The notes beneath the pieces were generated by a model. The model was not told the origin of the DNA. It made no database searches and worked only from the letters and a program-made list of their open reading frames with translations. Made by a program: the position numbers and the translations under genes. Below are positions 52,683-61,186 of a stretch of DNA of 64,000 bases, piece after piece. Location of the stretch: assembly GCF_011602485.2 (NCBI RefSeq), contig NZ_CP050022.2, positions 3,430,001-3,494,000 of the forward strand. The letters run 5' to 3'. Each line of letters opens with the position of its first letter. Position 1 is the first letter of the stretch. The stretch is from Bradyrhizobium sp. 1(2017). Its GTDB lineage: Bacteria > Pseudomonadota > Alphaproteobacteria > Rhizobiales > Xanthobacteraceae.

Positions 52683-53525
52683 TCAGCCCGTCAATCCCGA
52701 TTTGATCGCGATATCCTGCACCTGCTTCGTCACGTGCATCAGCTTGGGCAGCGCCTCGTCGCGAAAGGCGGGCATGTCCATGCGCATCGCATCGATCGTG
52801 ACGCTCAATCCACCGATCGCGAGGCCCTGGGCATCGAAGATCGGCGTCGCCAGCGTGCGCAGGCCGTAGGCGTTCTCGCCGTCCGAGACGGCATGGCCCT
52901 TCTTCTTCACCTGATCGAGCCGGGCGAGCAGGGTGTCGAGATCGGTGAGCGTCCGCTCCGACAGCTTCACGCGAGGACGTGATTCCAGCCGCGCGATCTG
53001 CTCGTCCCGCGCCAGACACGCCAGCATGACATGGCCGAGCGCGGCGCTGTAGGCGGGAATGCGTGTGCCCGGCCGGCGGTCCATCTTGTGGCGGTCGAGG
53101 CCGGCGCCGACGCGCGCGAGATAGACCACGTCGCCGCCGTCGAGGATGCCGAGCGAGGCCGCATCGCCGACATCGGGTACGAGGCCGCGCAGCAGCGGCT
53201 CGACGATGCTCCGCAGCGATCCATGCGACAGCACGGTGTAGCCGAGGTCGAGGCAGGCCACGCCGAGGCGGAACCGGCGGCTCTGCGGCACCGCCTGGAG
53301 GTAGCCGAGCTCGACCAGGGTCTGGATCAGGCGGAACGCGGTTCCGCGATCGAGGCCGGCGCGTGCGGCAATTTCGCTCAGGGTCAGCTCGAAAGCCTCG
53401 CTGGTGAAACATTTGAGCACGGCAAAGGCCTTGCCGACGGAGGCAACGTAATTCTTGGGATTTGGGTTCGCTTTTCGCTTCGCGGCCTTCTTTTCGACCT
53501 TGGCCATGTTCGAATGCCCCGCCAT
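52683..53525 (-). CDS. IclR-family transcriptional regulator (280 aa)
   Basis: Winged-helix domain at about residues 24-90 (VASVGKAFAVLKCFTSEAFELTLSEIAARAGLDRGTAFRLIQTLVELGYL) followed by the IclR ligand domain (LGYTVLSHGSLRSIVEPLLRGL and VKKKGHAVSDGENAYGLRTLATPIFD). ATG 53525 (MAGHSNMAKVEKK) is chosen; a TTG 60 nt upstream is possible. The N-terminal Lys-rich tail of about 20 residues is unusual. It is divergent from the acid-sugar operon and separated by overlapping palindromes that are its probable operator. Confidence 0.93.
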   Translation of the reverse strand: MAGHSNMAKVEKKAAKRKANPNPKNYVASVGKAFAVLKCFTSEAFELTLSEIAARAGLDRGTAFRLIQTLVELGYLQAVPQSRRFRLGVACLDLGYTVLSHGSLRSIVEPLLRGLVPDVGDAASLGILDGGDVVYLARVGAGLDRHKMDRRPGTRIPAYSAALGHVMLACLARDEQIARLESRPRVKLSERTLTDLDTLLARLDQVKKKGHAVSDGENAYGLRTLATPIFDAQGLAIGGLSVTIDAMRMDMPAFRDEALPKLMHVTKQVQDIAIKSGLTG

Positions 53526-53586
53526 GACAGCATCGCCCTTGACGCGGGGGCGCGCTGATTTTACGACTGGATCAGAAAATAACAAA

Positions 53587-53612
53587 TGTTCGCATTCCGA
53601 ACAATCTTGTTC
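53587..53612. promoter_or_regulatory. Overlapping palindromes, IclR operator candidate
   Basis: TGTTCG (53587-53592) and CGAACA (53598-53603) form a perfect inverted repeat with a 5-nt centre; the right arm also begins GAACAATCTTGTTC (53599-53612), a second perfect inverted repeat. They lie between IclR (start 53525) and the first operon gene (start 53631), and just before its GGAGGA ribosome site. IclR proteins often bind two adjacent palindromes. Confidence 0.6.
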
Positions 53613-53630
53613 TGGCGATCGGAGGAAGTT

Positions 53631-54551
53631 TTGTCGACATCATCGCTCCACCCTCACGGCGTGTTCTCCGCCGCATTGACGCCGCTCGACGCTGAACTCG
53701 CGCCCGATCACGCGCGCTTCGTGGAGCATTGCCGCTATCTTCTGGACGAAGGCTGCGACGGCATTGCGATGCTCGGCACGACAGGGGAGGCAAACTCCTT
53801 CTCGGTGGCAGAACGCATTGCGCTGCTCGAGGCGGTCGTGGCCGCCGGCATCGCGCCGCGGCAACTTCTTCCCGGCACGGGCGTTGCCGCGCTCAGCGAT
53901 ACCATCGCGCTGACGCGTCACGCGCTCTCGGTCGGCGTCGATACCGTGGTGATGCTGCCGCCGTTCTATTACAAGAACGTCAGCGATGACGGCATCTTCG
54001 CCTCCTACAGTGAAGTGGTGCAGCGTATCGGGGATGCGCGCCTGAAGGTCGTGCTCTATCACTACCCGCAGATGTCGGCGCAACCGATCTCGCATGCGCT
54101 GATCGAGCGTCTGCGCAAGGCATATCCGGCCACGTTCACCGGCATCAAGGATTCGTCCGGCGACTTCGCCAACATGACGGCGATGGTCGAGCGATTTCCG
54201 GGCTTCGCCGTCCTGGGCGGCGCCGATCCGCTGATGCTGCCGCTGCTGCGGAAGGGCGGCGCGGGCTGCATCACCGCGACTTCGAATGTCGTCGCGCGCA
54301 GTCTTGCCTATGTCTTCAAGCACTTTGGCGACAGCGATGACGATCCGGCGCTCAAGGCGGCGCAGGCGCGAATCGTGAAGGCCCGCGAGCTCGTCTCGCA
54401 ATTTCCGCAGATGGCTTCGTTGAAGGCGCTGGCGGCCGATCGCACCAAGCATGCCAGATGGCAGCGCCTGCGCCCACCACTGGAGTCACTGCAGCCCGAG
54501 CAGCTCAAACAGCTGCTCGCGAATGCCGCGGCGTTCGCTGCCGCTGTCTAG
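53631..54551 (+). CDS. DapA-family aldolase/dehydratase (306 aa)
   Basis: Class I (Schiff-base) lyase of the dihydrodipicolinate synthase/N-acetylneuraminate lyase superfamily. GCDGIAMLGTTGEANSFSVAERIALLE contains the GTTGE carboxylate site; Tyr in VVLYHYPQMS and Lys about residue 173 in FTGIKDSSGDF are the catalytic pair. The DHDPS arginine is not apparent, and neighbours are not lysine genes, so I expect a 2-keto-3-deoxy acid or related dehydration/aldol reaction. The start is TTG 53631 (STSSLHPHGVF), supported by GGAGGA 4 nt upstream. First gene of the operon under IclR. Confidence 0.88.
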   Translation: MSTSSLHPHGVFSAALTPLDAELAPDHARFVEHCRYLLDEGCDGIAMLGTTGEANSFSVAERIALLEAVVAAGIAPRQLLPGTGVAALSDTIALTRHALSVGVDTVVMLPPFYYKNVSDDGIFASYSEVVQRIGDARLKVVLYHYPQMSAQPISHALIERLRKAYPATFTGIKDSSGDFANMTAMVERFPGFAVLGGADPLMLPLLRKGGAGCITATSNVVARSLAYVFKHFGDSDDDPALKAAQARIVKARELVSQFPQMASLKALAADRTKHARWQRLRPPLESLQPEQLKQLLANAAAFAAAV

Positions 54552-54573
54552 GCACGGCCGACGAGGCGATCCG

Positions 54574-56019
54574 ATGTCCGATTCCTTCCAGGATGCGCTT
54601 GCCGGGCTTGCCGCCATCGTCGGCGACAAGCACGTCATCGCGCCCGGAGCCGGCCAGGAGCCCTATGTGGTGGACTGGCGCGGGCGTTATCACGGCCGCG
54701 CGGTTGCGGTGGTGAAGCCCGGTTCGACCGCCGAGGTCGCTTCCGTCGTCAAATACTGCGCTGACAGGCACCTCGCGATCGTGCCGCAAGGCGGCAACAC
54801 CGGCATGTGCGGGGCCGCAACGCCGGACGATCGTGTGGGCAATGTCGTGATCCGGCTCGACCGTATGCGAGCCGTGCGCGACCTCAGCCCGCTCGCCAAC
54901 ACGATCACGGTGGAGGCCGGCTGCATTCTCGCCGAGGTGCAGAATGCGGCGCGCAGCGTCGACCGTTATTTCCCCATGAGCCTGGGCGCCGAGGGCTCCT
55001 GCCAGATCGGCGGCAATATCTCGACCAATGCCGGCGGCACGGCCGTGCTGCGCTATGGGCCGACGCGCGATCTCGTGCTCGGGCTCGAGGTCGTGCTGCC
55101 CGACGGGCGTGTGTTCAACGGACTGCGCGCGCTGCGCAAGGACAACACCGGTTACGCCCTGAAGCAGCTCTTCATCGGCGCGGAGGGTACGCTGGGCATC
55201 ATCACCGCCGCGGTGCTGAAATTGTTTGCGCCGCCACGCAGCTCGGCGCTGGCGCTGCTGAAATTGCAAGGCGTCGGGCAGGCGCTCGACATCCTGCAGC
55301 GTCTGCGCGGTGCGGTCGGTGACCGCCTCGGCAGCCTCGAGATCATGTCACGCTCACAGATCGTGGCCATTGCCGCGACCGTGCCGCACGTGGCCATCCC
55401 CTTCGAGCTGACGACGCCATGGTATCTGATCGTCGAGCTGACCGACACGCTCGCCGGCATTGATCTCGACGAGCCGCTGGCCACGGTGCTTGCGGAGGCG
55501 ATGGAGGCGGGGCTCGCGGAGGACGTCATCCTCGCGTCCAGCCTCGCGCAGGCGAAGGCGATCTGGGCTGTCAGGCATAGCGTGTCCGAAGGCAACAAGC
55601 GCAGCGGCTACGTGGTGTCGCACGATAGCGTGGTGCCGCTGGAGCGCCAGGCGGCCTTCGTGACCAATGTCGAAGCCAGGATCAAGGCCGCGGTTCCGCA
55701 TGCGAACGTGGTGATGCACGGCCATATCGGCGACGGCAACATCCACGTCATCGCTCTGATCGACCGCGCTCATTGCCAGGATCCGGCGGCAACCTCCGCG
55801 CTGGTGGCGGAGATCAACGGGGTCGTCGACGATGAGACCGCAGCGCAAGGCGGGGCGATCAGCGCCGAGCACGGCATCGGCATCACCAACCGCGGCCGGC
55901 TCGCCCGCGTCGCCGATCCGCTCGACATCGAGCTGATGCGCGACATCAAGCGATTGCTCGACCCGAACGGCCTGATGAACCCGGGCAAGATCTTCGCGGC
56001 CGGAGGTTCGCGACAATGA
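54574..56019 (+). CDS. FAD-linked 2-hydroxyacid dehydrogenase (GlcD/D2HGDH-like, 481 aa)
   Basis: FAD_binding_4 domain at about residues 40-215 (AVAVVKPGSTAEVASVVKYCADRHLAIVPQGGNTGMCGAA; IGGNISTNAGGTAVLRYG) and the C-terminal FAD-oxidase domain with metal/substrate motif HGHIGDGNIHV and SAEHGIGITNRGRL. Family members oxidise D-2-hydroxyacids (D-lactate, D-2-hydroxyglutarate, glycolate) to 2-oxoacids. ATG 54574, 22 nt after the lyase gene. Stop overlaps the kinase start by 4 nt. In this pathway it could oxidise an aldonic or 3-deoxy-hydroxyacid. Confidence 0.9.
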   Translation: MSDSFQDALAGLAAIVGDKHVIAPGAGQEPYVVDWRGRYHGRAVAVVKPGSTAEVASVVKYCADRHLAIVPQGGNTGMCGAATPDDRVGNVVIRLDRMRAVRDLSPLANTITVEAGCILAEVQNAARSVDRYFPMSLGAEGSCQIGGNISTNAGGTAVLRYGPTRDLVLGLEVVLPDGRVFNGLRALRKDNTGYALKQLFIGAEGTLGIITAAVLKLFAPPRSSALALLKLQGVGQALDILQRLRGAVGDRLGSLEIMSRSQIVAIAATVPHVAIPFELTTPWYLIVELTDTLAGIDLDEPLATVLAEAMEAGLAEDVILASSLAQAKAIWAVRHSVSEGNKRSGYVVSHDSVVPLERQAAFVTNVEARIKAAVPHANVVMHGHIGDGNIHVIALIDRAHCQDPAATSALVAEINGVVDDETAAQGGAISAEHGIGITNRGRLARVADPLDIELMRDIKRLLDPNGLMNPGKIFAAGGSRQ

Positions 56020-57122
56020 CGAGTGTCCGCCTGCTCGCCGACGATCTCACCGGTGCGCTCGATACCGCGGCGGAGTTCGTCGGCCTGTGCGGACCGTTCG
56101 ACGTCACCTGGCCGGAAGCGCCTGCGATGACGTTCGCTTCGAGCCTCGCGATCGATTGCGGGACGCGCGAGCGATCGAAGGCCGAGAGCATCGAGATCGT
56201 TGCACGGCTGGCGCCGCAGCTTCGCGGCGCGACGATCGCCTACAAGAAGGTGGATAGCCTCCTTCGCGGCGCGTGGGCGGCCGAGCTCGGCTCCTGCCTG
56301 CGCGGTGGGGATTGGGCATCCTGCGTGGTCGCGCCGGCCTTTGACTATCAGGGGCGCCGTACCCTGAATGGCCAGCAATTCGCGCGCACGGTCCAGGGCG
56401 AGTGGCACCGCGTCGGTGACAATCTCTTGGCCCAGCTGCGGCAGGAAGGCATCGCGGCGCGGCAGGGCGAGGCCGACACGTTGTCGTGGGGCGGCGTCCA
56501 GGTGTTCGATGCCGAGAGCGACATCGATCTCGATCTGGTCGTCGAGATGGGGCGGCGCATGCCTGGGCCCGTGCTGTGGTGCGGCAGCGGCGGCTTGGCC
56601 GGCGCGCTCGCCCGCAGCCATCGCGCCGACGCGCCGGACCGGTTGAAGCTGCCAGTGCTCGGCTTGTTCGGCTCGGACCAGCTTGCGACAGCGTCTCAGC
56701 TGGCGGCGTGCGGAGTGGCGACCATCGCGCTTGCCGAAGGCGAGGGCGCTGCGCCGGTCCGGTGCAGGCTGGTCGATGACGGCGTGGTGCTGGTCAAATT
56801 CTCGCTCGTCGAGGGCCTGACACGCGCCGAGGCGGCGCGTCGGATCGCGCGCGAGATGACGGCACTGATCGCGGCACTCGAACCGCCGGGCACGCTGATC
56901 GTTGCGGGTGGGGAGACCCTGAAGGCGGCGTGCGTTGCCCTCGGCGCGCACGCGCTCCAGGTGACGGGACGTATCGTGCCGGGATTGCCGCGCTCGATCC
57001 TACAGGGTGGCCGGTGGGCCGGAACGGACGTCGTCTCGAAGTCCGGTGCATTCGGGCCCAGCGAGCTCTGGCGCGATCTGCTCCGGGACAATCATTTGCT
57101 CAATATGGGGAGTCCGACATGA
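56016..57122 (+). CDS. Four-carbon acid sugar kinase, DUF1537 (DtnK/OtnK-like, 368 aa)
   Basis: Two-domain kinase that phosphorylates the 4-OH of tetronates such as D-threonate or erythronate. The N-terminal sugar site is RLLADDLTGALDTAAEF and TIAYKKVDSLLRGAWAAEL; the C-terminal nucleotide domain contains LIVAGGETLKA and IVPGLPRSILQGGRWAGTDVVSKSGAFG. At 368 aa it is shorter than most (about 420). It overlaps both neighbours by 4 nt: the FAD dehydrogenase before and PdxA2 after, the classic DtnK-PdxA2 pair. I name it by family, since DtnK and OtnK cannot be separated by eye. Confidence 0.88.
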   Translation: MTSVRLLADDLTGALDTAAEFVGLCGPFDVTWPEAPAMTFASSLAIDCGTRERSKAESIEIVARLAPQLRGATIAYKKVDSLLRGAWAAELGSCLRGGDWASCVVAPAFDYQGRRTLNGQQFARTVQGEWHRVGDNLLAQLRQEGIAARQGEADTLSWGGVQVFDAESDIDLDLVVEMGRRMPGPVLWCGSGGLAGALARSHRADAPDRLKLPVLGLFGSDQLATASQLAACGVATIALAEGEGAAPVRCRLVDDGVVLVKFSLVEGLTRAEAARRIAREMTALIAALEPPGTLIVAGGETLKAACVALGAHALQVTGRIVPGLPRSILQGGRWAGTDVVSKSGAFGPSELWRDLLRDNHLLNMGSPT

Positions 57123-58156
57123 CCTCTCGTCATCTTGCCATCACCATGGGTGATCCCGCCGGGATCGGGCCGGAGATCATCATCAAGGCCTGCGTCGGAC
57201 TGAAGGACCGGATCGCGAAGGGCGATCTGCGCCTGCTGATCATCGGCAGCGGGGCGGCGCTCGACGGGGCCAGGGCCGCGCTCGGTGCCGATATTGCCAT
57301 CCCCGAGGTCAGCAACGAGGATCGCGACTGGCCGAATCTGTGCTTCCTCCAAGCCGACGCCGAAGCCGAGCCGATCAAGCCCGGTGTCCTCAGCGCCGAC
57401 GGCGGCCGCTTTGCCTACAAGGCGATCGAGCAGGGCGTGCGCCTGACGCAGGCTGGACGGACCTCCGCCATCGTGACGGCACCGCTCAACAAGGAAGCGC
57501 TCAACAAGGCCGGCTATCATTTCCCCGGGCATACCGAGATGCTCGCCCATCTCACCGGCGTGCGCGGCTCGGTGATGCTGCTCGCCCATGGCAACATGCG
57601 CGTCAGCCATGTCTCGACCCATGTCGCGCTGGAAGACGTGCCGAAGCGCCTGACGCCGGAGCGCCTGCGCCTGGTGATCGACCTCACCAACGACGCGCTG
57701 CGCCGACTCGGCATTGCCAAACCGAAGATCGCGATTGCCGCGCTCAATCCGCATGCCGGTGAGGGCGGTCTGTTCGGCCGGCAGGACATCGACGTGTCGG
57801 CGCCGACGATTGCCAAGGCGGTCGCCGACGGTCTCGACGTCGTCGGTCCGGTGCCCGGCGACACCATCTTCGTCAAGCTGCGCGCCGGCCAGTACGATGC
57901 CGCGGTCGCGATGTATCACGATCAGGGCCACATCCCCGTCAAGCTGCTCGGTTTCCAGGTCGATCCTGCCACCGGCCGTTGGCAGGAGCTCTCCGGCGTC
58001 AACATCACGCTGGGTCTGCCGATCATCCGTACCTCCGTCGATCACGGCACCGCCTTCGATATCGCCGGCAAGGGCATCGCCAACGAGCACAGCCTGATCG
58101 AGGCCATCGACTATGCCGAACGGCTGGCCGCCGGCGCTTCCGCATCCAAGTCATGA
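57119..58156 (+). CDS. pdxA2: PdxA2-type 4-phospho-D-threonate dehydrogenase (345 aa)
   Basis: PdxA-fold NAD-dependent enzyme oxidising and decarboxylating a 4-phosphotetronate to dihydroxyacetone phosphate. MTSRHLAITMGDPAGIGPEI is the family start (ATG 57119, ATGA overlap with the kinase). Metal and phosphate residues: TAPLNKEALNKAG, the metal His in FPGHTEMLAH, ALNPHAGEGGLFG, and MYHDQGHIPVKLLGF with the last metal His. Pairing with a DUF1537 kinase separates this paralogue from vitamin B6 PdxA, which acts on 4-hydroxythreonine phosphate and is not found beside such kinases. Confidence 0.9.
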   Translation: MTSRHLAITMGDPAGIGPEIIIKACVGLKDRIAKGDLRLLIIGSGAALDGARAALGADIAIPEVSNEDRDWPNLCFLQADAEAEPIKPGVLSADGGRFAYKAIEQGVRLTQAGRTSAIVTAPLNKEALNKAGYHFPGHTEMLAHLTGVRGSVMLLAHGNMRVSHVSTHVALEDVPKRLTPERLRLVIDLTNDALRRLGIAKPKIAIAALNPHAGEGGLFGRQDIDVSAPTIAKAVADGLDVVGPVPGDTIFVKLRAGQYDAAVAMYHDQGHIPVKLLGFQVDPATGRWQELSGVNITLGLPIIRTSVDHGTAFDIAGKGIANEHSLIEAIDYAERLAAGASASKS

Positions 58157-58169
58157 GACCGAGCGTACG

Positions 58170-59300
58170 ATGACCAATGCCTTCACGCCCATCGAGATCC
58201 TTCGTCCGACCGTCCTCGAATTCGGCTGCGGCACGATTGCCGCTGCGGCACGCTTCGCCGAGCGGATCGGTGCGAAACGGCCATTGGTGATTTCCGATCC
58301 CTTCAACGCGCGCCGCGTCGACACGCTGGCGCTGCCGGGCGTCGTGAAGGTGTTCGGCGACGTGAAGCCGGAGCCCGACCTGCCCAATCTTGAAAAGGCG
58401 GTCGCGATGGCGCGCGAAGCCAAGCCCGACCTCGTCGTCGGGTTCGGCGGCGGCAGTGCGATGGATCTCGCCAAGCTGGTTGCGGTGATGTGCACGAGCG
58501 ATGCGGCCTTCGCCGACATCGTCGGGCCGGAGAAGGTGGCGGGCCGCAGCGTGGCGCTGATGCAGATTCCCACCACGTCCGGGACCGGCAGCGAGGCGGG
58601 CACCCGTGCGCTCGTCACCGATCCTGTCAGCCAGAACAAGCAGGCAGTGCAGAGCCGGTTCATGCTGGCCGACATCGCCATCGTCGATCCGGATCTGACG
58701 ATGACCGTGCCGAAGGAGGTCACCGCGGCGACCGGCGTCGACGCGCTGGCGCATTGCGTCGAGGCCTATACGAGCCGCAAGGCGCATCCCGCGATCGACC
58801 TCTATGCGCTCGAAGGCGCGCGGCTGGTCGGACGGTATCTCAAGCGGGCGGCGGCCGACGGCGACGATCGCGAGGCGCGCGCAGGTCTGGCACTGGCCTC
58901 GCTCTATGGCGGCTACTGTCTGGGGCCGGTGAACACCACTGCCGGTCATGCGGTCGCCTATCCGCTCGGCACGCGCCATCATATCGCCCATGGCCTGGCC
59001 TGCGCCGTGATCTTCCCGCACACGCTGGCGTTCAACATGCCGGCCGTGAAGGCGAAGACCGTCGCCGTGCTTCAGGCGCTTGGATTGCCGAAGCAGGGCG
59101 ATGCAAAGCTGGCGTTCGACACCACCTACCAGTTCTGCGCCGATCTCGGCATCGAGATGCGGCTGTCAGCGCTCGGCGTGCCTCGGGACGACCTGGAGGT
59201 GATGGCCGATGAGGCGCACGCCATTCGCCGCCTGCTCGACAACAATCCACGCGACCTCGGCCGGGATGCGATCCTGAACATGTACGAGGTCGCGTTCTAG
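58170..59300 (+). CDS. Iron-containing alcohol dehydrogenase (376 aa)
   Basis: Group III Fe-ADH with a Rossmann-like N-terminal domain containing VVGFGGGSAMDLAKL (NAD-binding, about 90-105) and helical C-terminal domain. Metal ligands Asp and His in GVDALAHCVEAYTS, His in GTRHHIAHGLACAVIFPHTLAFN. Such enzymes oxidise or reduce small hydroxy-aldehydes and hydroxy acids. The ATG at 58170 is 13 nt after PdxA2. Likely interconverts a hydroxyl and carbonyl group of the pathway substrate. The direction and substrate are unknown. Confidence 0.9.
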   Translation: MTNAFTPIEILRPTVLEFGCGTIAAAARFAERIGAKRPLVISDPFNARRVDTLALPGVVKVFGDVKPEPDLPNLEKAVAMAREAKPDLVVGFGGGSAMDLAKLVAVMCTSDAAFADIVGPEKVAGRSVALMQIPTTSGTGSEAGTRALVTDPVSQNKQAVQSRFMLADIAIVDPDLTMTVPKEVTAATGVDALAHCVEAYTSRKAHPAIDLYALEGARLVGRYLKRAAADGDDREARAGLALASLYGGYCLGPVNTTAGHAVAYPLGTRHHIAHGLACAVIFPHTLAFNMPAVKAKTVAVLQALGLPKQGDAKLAFDTTYQFCADLGIEMRLSALGVPRDDLEVMADEAHAIRRLLDNNPRDLGRDAILNMYEVAF

Positions 59301-59360
59301 CCGTCCCCGCCGCTTGCGCGCGGCAGCCAATCAACAACACGGAAAACAGAGGAAACTTCG

Positions 59361-60332
59361 ATGAGATCGATATGGCTTGTTCTTGCCTCGCTCATGCTGC
59401 TGGCGGCCTCGCCGGCAAAAGCCCAGGACGCTTATCCGTCCAAGCAGGTGACGGTGATCGTTCCCTTCGCCGCCGGCGGCACCGCCGACATCTTCGCGCG
59501 CAAGGTCTCCAACCATTTGCAGATGAAGCTCGGCAAGCCCTTCGTGGTCGAGAATGTCGGCGGCGCCGGCTCGATCCTCGGCGTGACGCGGTTGGCGAAG
59601 TCGGCGCCTGATGGCATCACGATCGGCGTTGCCAGCACGTCCGCGCTCGCGATCAACCCGTCGCTCTATGGTCCGAAGCTCAGCTATCAGCCGGACAAGG
59701 ATCTTACGCCCGTCGCCCAGATCAGCGTCGTGCCCAACGTGCTCGTCGTCAACCCCAACAAGATCAAGGCGCGCACCGTACCGGAACTGATCGCCTATCT
59801 GAAGGCGAATCCGGACAAGGTCTCGTTCGGCTCGGCCGGTGTCGGCACCTCGCAGCATCTCGCCGGCGAGCTGTTTCAGCAGATGACCGGCACCAAGATG
59901 GTGCACGTGCCCTACAAGGGGTCCAGCCAGATGCTGACGGATCTGCTTAGCGGCCAGATCGATCTTGCCTTCGACAACGTGCCGCTGCTGCTGCCGCAGG
60001 TGAGGACCGGCCAGCTCGCACTGCTCGCGACTGCGACGCCGAAGCGGGCCGCCTTCGATCCGGAAGTGCCCGCCGTTGCCGAATTTCTGCCGGGCTTCGA
60101 GGCCGTGGCCTGGCACGGCTTCTTCGTCCCGGCTGGCACGCCGAAGCCGATCGTCGAGAAGCTCTCGGCCGAGATCCGCGCCTTCATGCAGCAACCGGAG
60201 ACGGTGCAGAAGATGGTCGAGCTCGGCGCTACCGCGGTCGCGCTGGATTCCGAGCCGTTCGCAGCCTACATCACCGCCGAGACGGCGCGGTGGAAGAAGG
60301 TGATCGAGGCTGCGAACATCAAGCTGGACTAA
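59361..60332 (+). CDS. Bug-family periplasmic binding protein (323 aa)
   Basis: Tripartite tricarboxylate transporter-type receptor with signal peptide MRSIWLVLASLMLLAASPAKAQD (cleaved after AKA). Family landmarks are YPSKQVTVIVPFAAGGTADI near the mature N-terminus, VVENVGGAGSILGVTRLAK, VSFGSAGVGTSQHLAGELF and VPYKGSSQMLTDLLSGQIDLAFDN. Last gene of the acid-sugar operon, 60 nt after the Fe-ADH gene. No TctAB genes accompany it. Presumably captures the acid-sugar substrate for a shared transporter encoded elsewhere. Confidence 0.92.
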   Translation: MRSIWLVLASLMLLAASPAKAQDAYPSKQVTVIVPFAAGGTADIFARKVSNHLQMKLGKPFVVENVGGAGSILGVTRLAKSAPDGITIGVASTSALAINPSLYGPKLSYQPDKDLTPVAQISVVPNVLVVNPNKIKARTVPELIAYLKANPDKVSFGSAGVGTSQHLAGELFQQMTGTKMVHVPYKGSSQMLTDLLSGQIDLAFDNVPLLLPQVRTGQLALLATATPKRAAFDPEVPAVAEFLPGFEAVAWHGFFVPAGTPKPIVEKLSAEIRAFMQQPETVQKMVELGATAVALDSEPFAAYITAETARWKKVIEAANIKLD

Positions 60333-60819
60333 AGCGTGACGAGATCAAGTCGCCGCTCGGCGACATGATAAACTTCTCGCGTCGACCATGACTCGGCCGC
60401 TTCACGGCGGCCGGGTGCAGTCCTGTCCAGATTTCGCGCTTCGTGCGTTTACGTCGGGGACTGGAACGTGCAGGTCACGCCGATCGGGTCGTTTGAATCT
60501 TTCTCCTTCCGTGTCGTCGCGCGTGAGACAATGACGGTACGGTAAGGATCCGCGAAAGCCGCGCGCATCTGGATCATGAGCGCGTTGTCTGCGAGTGTCA
60601 TCAGACGTCCAGGCCCAAGCGGCTCCGATGATGTTCAGTCTGAGGCGGCCGGGGCAAAGTCCAGCTGTTGAGGAGAGGGCGACCCGTCCACCGCGGCGCT
60701 TGCCAGCCCATGGCCGAGCGGGTAGAACGCTGCCACGCCTGAGCCGTGATTTGCGCCAAACGCGCTTCCGGCAACAGTTGAGCAAATCAGCAAGTCATTG
60801 AATTTGTTCGACTATTCCT
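60333..60819. other. 487-bp intergenic region with two inverted repeats
   Basis: No coding feature. GTCGCCG (60349-60355) and CGGCGAC (60358-60364) make a tight hairpin 17 nt past the Bug stop; CGGCCGC (60394-60400) and GCGGCCG (60407-60413) make another. Neither is followed by a T tract, but together they could end the operon. The rest up to the tRNA appears empty. Confidence 0.45.
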
Positions 60820-60893
60820 TGGGGAATGGTGTAACGGTAGCACAACAGACTCTGACTCTGTTTGTCTTGGTTCGAATCCAGGTTCCCCAGCCA
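60820..60893 (+). tRNA. tRNA-Gln (anticodon CTG)
   Basis: Complete cloverleaf of 74 nt: acceptor TGGGGAA/TTCCCCA, D-arm GTG...CAC, anticodon stem ACAGA/TCTGT with loop CTCTGAC (anticodon CTG), T-arm CTTGG/CCAGG around TTCGAAT. Discriminator G and CCA are encoded in the DNA. A composition shift and phage-like genes begin just downstream, so its 3' half is a likely integration site. Confidence 0.97.
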
Positions 60894-61169
60894 CTGTCTA
60901 AATCACTGTAATTGTTGATAAAATTGGCCTTACGATCGATCGATCCGGGGCCATTTTTGTGTTGCGCCTGTCGCGCCAAAATCATGCGCTAATTCAAGGA
61001 CTCAAGTCCAGTCAAGGCGGCTCGGCGCGACACGGGGCGCGACACGGTTTGTGTGAATATCCAACTTTCCTGATCTGACGCCCTTGTGTGCTCGCGCTAC
61101 GGTTGCGAAAAATTAATCCTCGGAACGGGCGCACATTTGCCACTCGGCAACTATTTGATCGGAAAGTAG
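60894..61169. repeat. Post-tRNA region with short repeats, no gene
   Basis: GGCGCGACACGG occurs twice in perfect tandem (61024-61035, 61036-61047), and an inverted partial copy TGTCGCGCC is at 60969-60977. Such short repeats near a tRNA junction may be recombinase arm sites. Otherwise AT-rich with no reading frame I would support. Confidence 0.4.
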
Positions 61170-61186
61170 TTGACAAAAAAGTCAAC
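61169..61186. promoter_or_regulatory. GTTGAC/GTCAAC palindrome over the toxin-like start
   Basis: GTTGAC (61169-61174), six A residues, GTCAAC (61181-61186). It covers the TTG start of the next gene and includes TTGACA, a -35-like hexamer, though no good -10 follows. Candidate autoregulatory operator for the antitoxin-like HTH protein. Confidence 0.4.

Noticed and set aside
60402..60785. Frame of about 127 codons between the Bug gene and the tRNA
   Set aside because: No ribosome site, Arg-rich, interrupted by inverted repeats; treated as non-coding.
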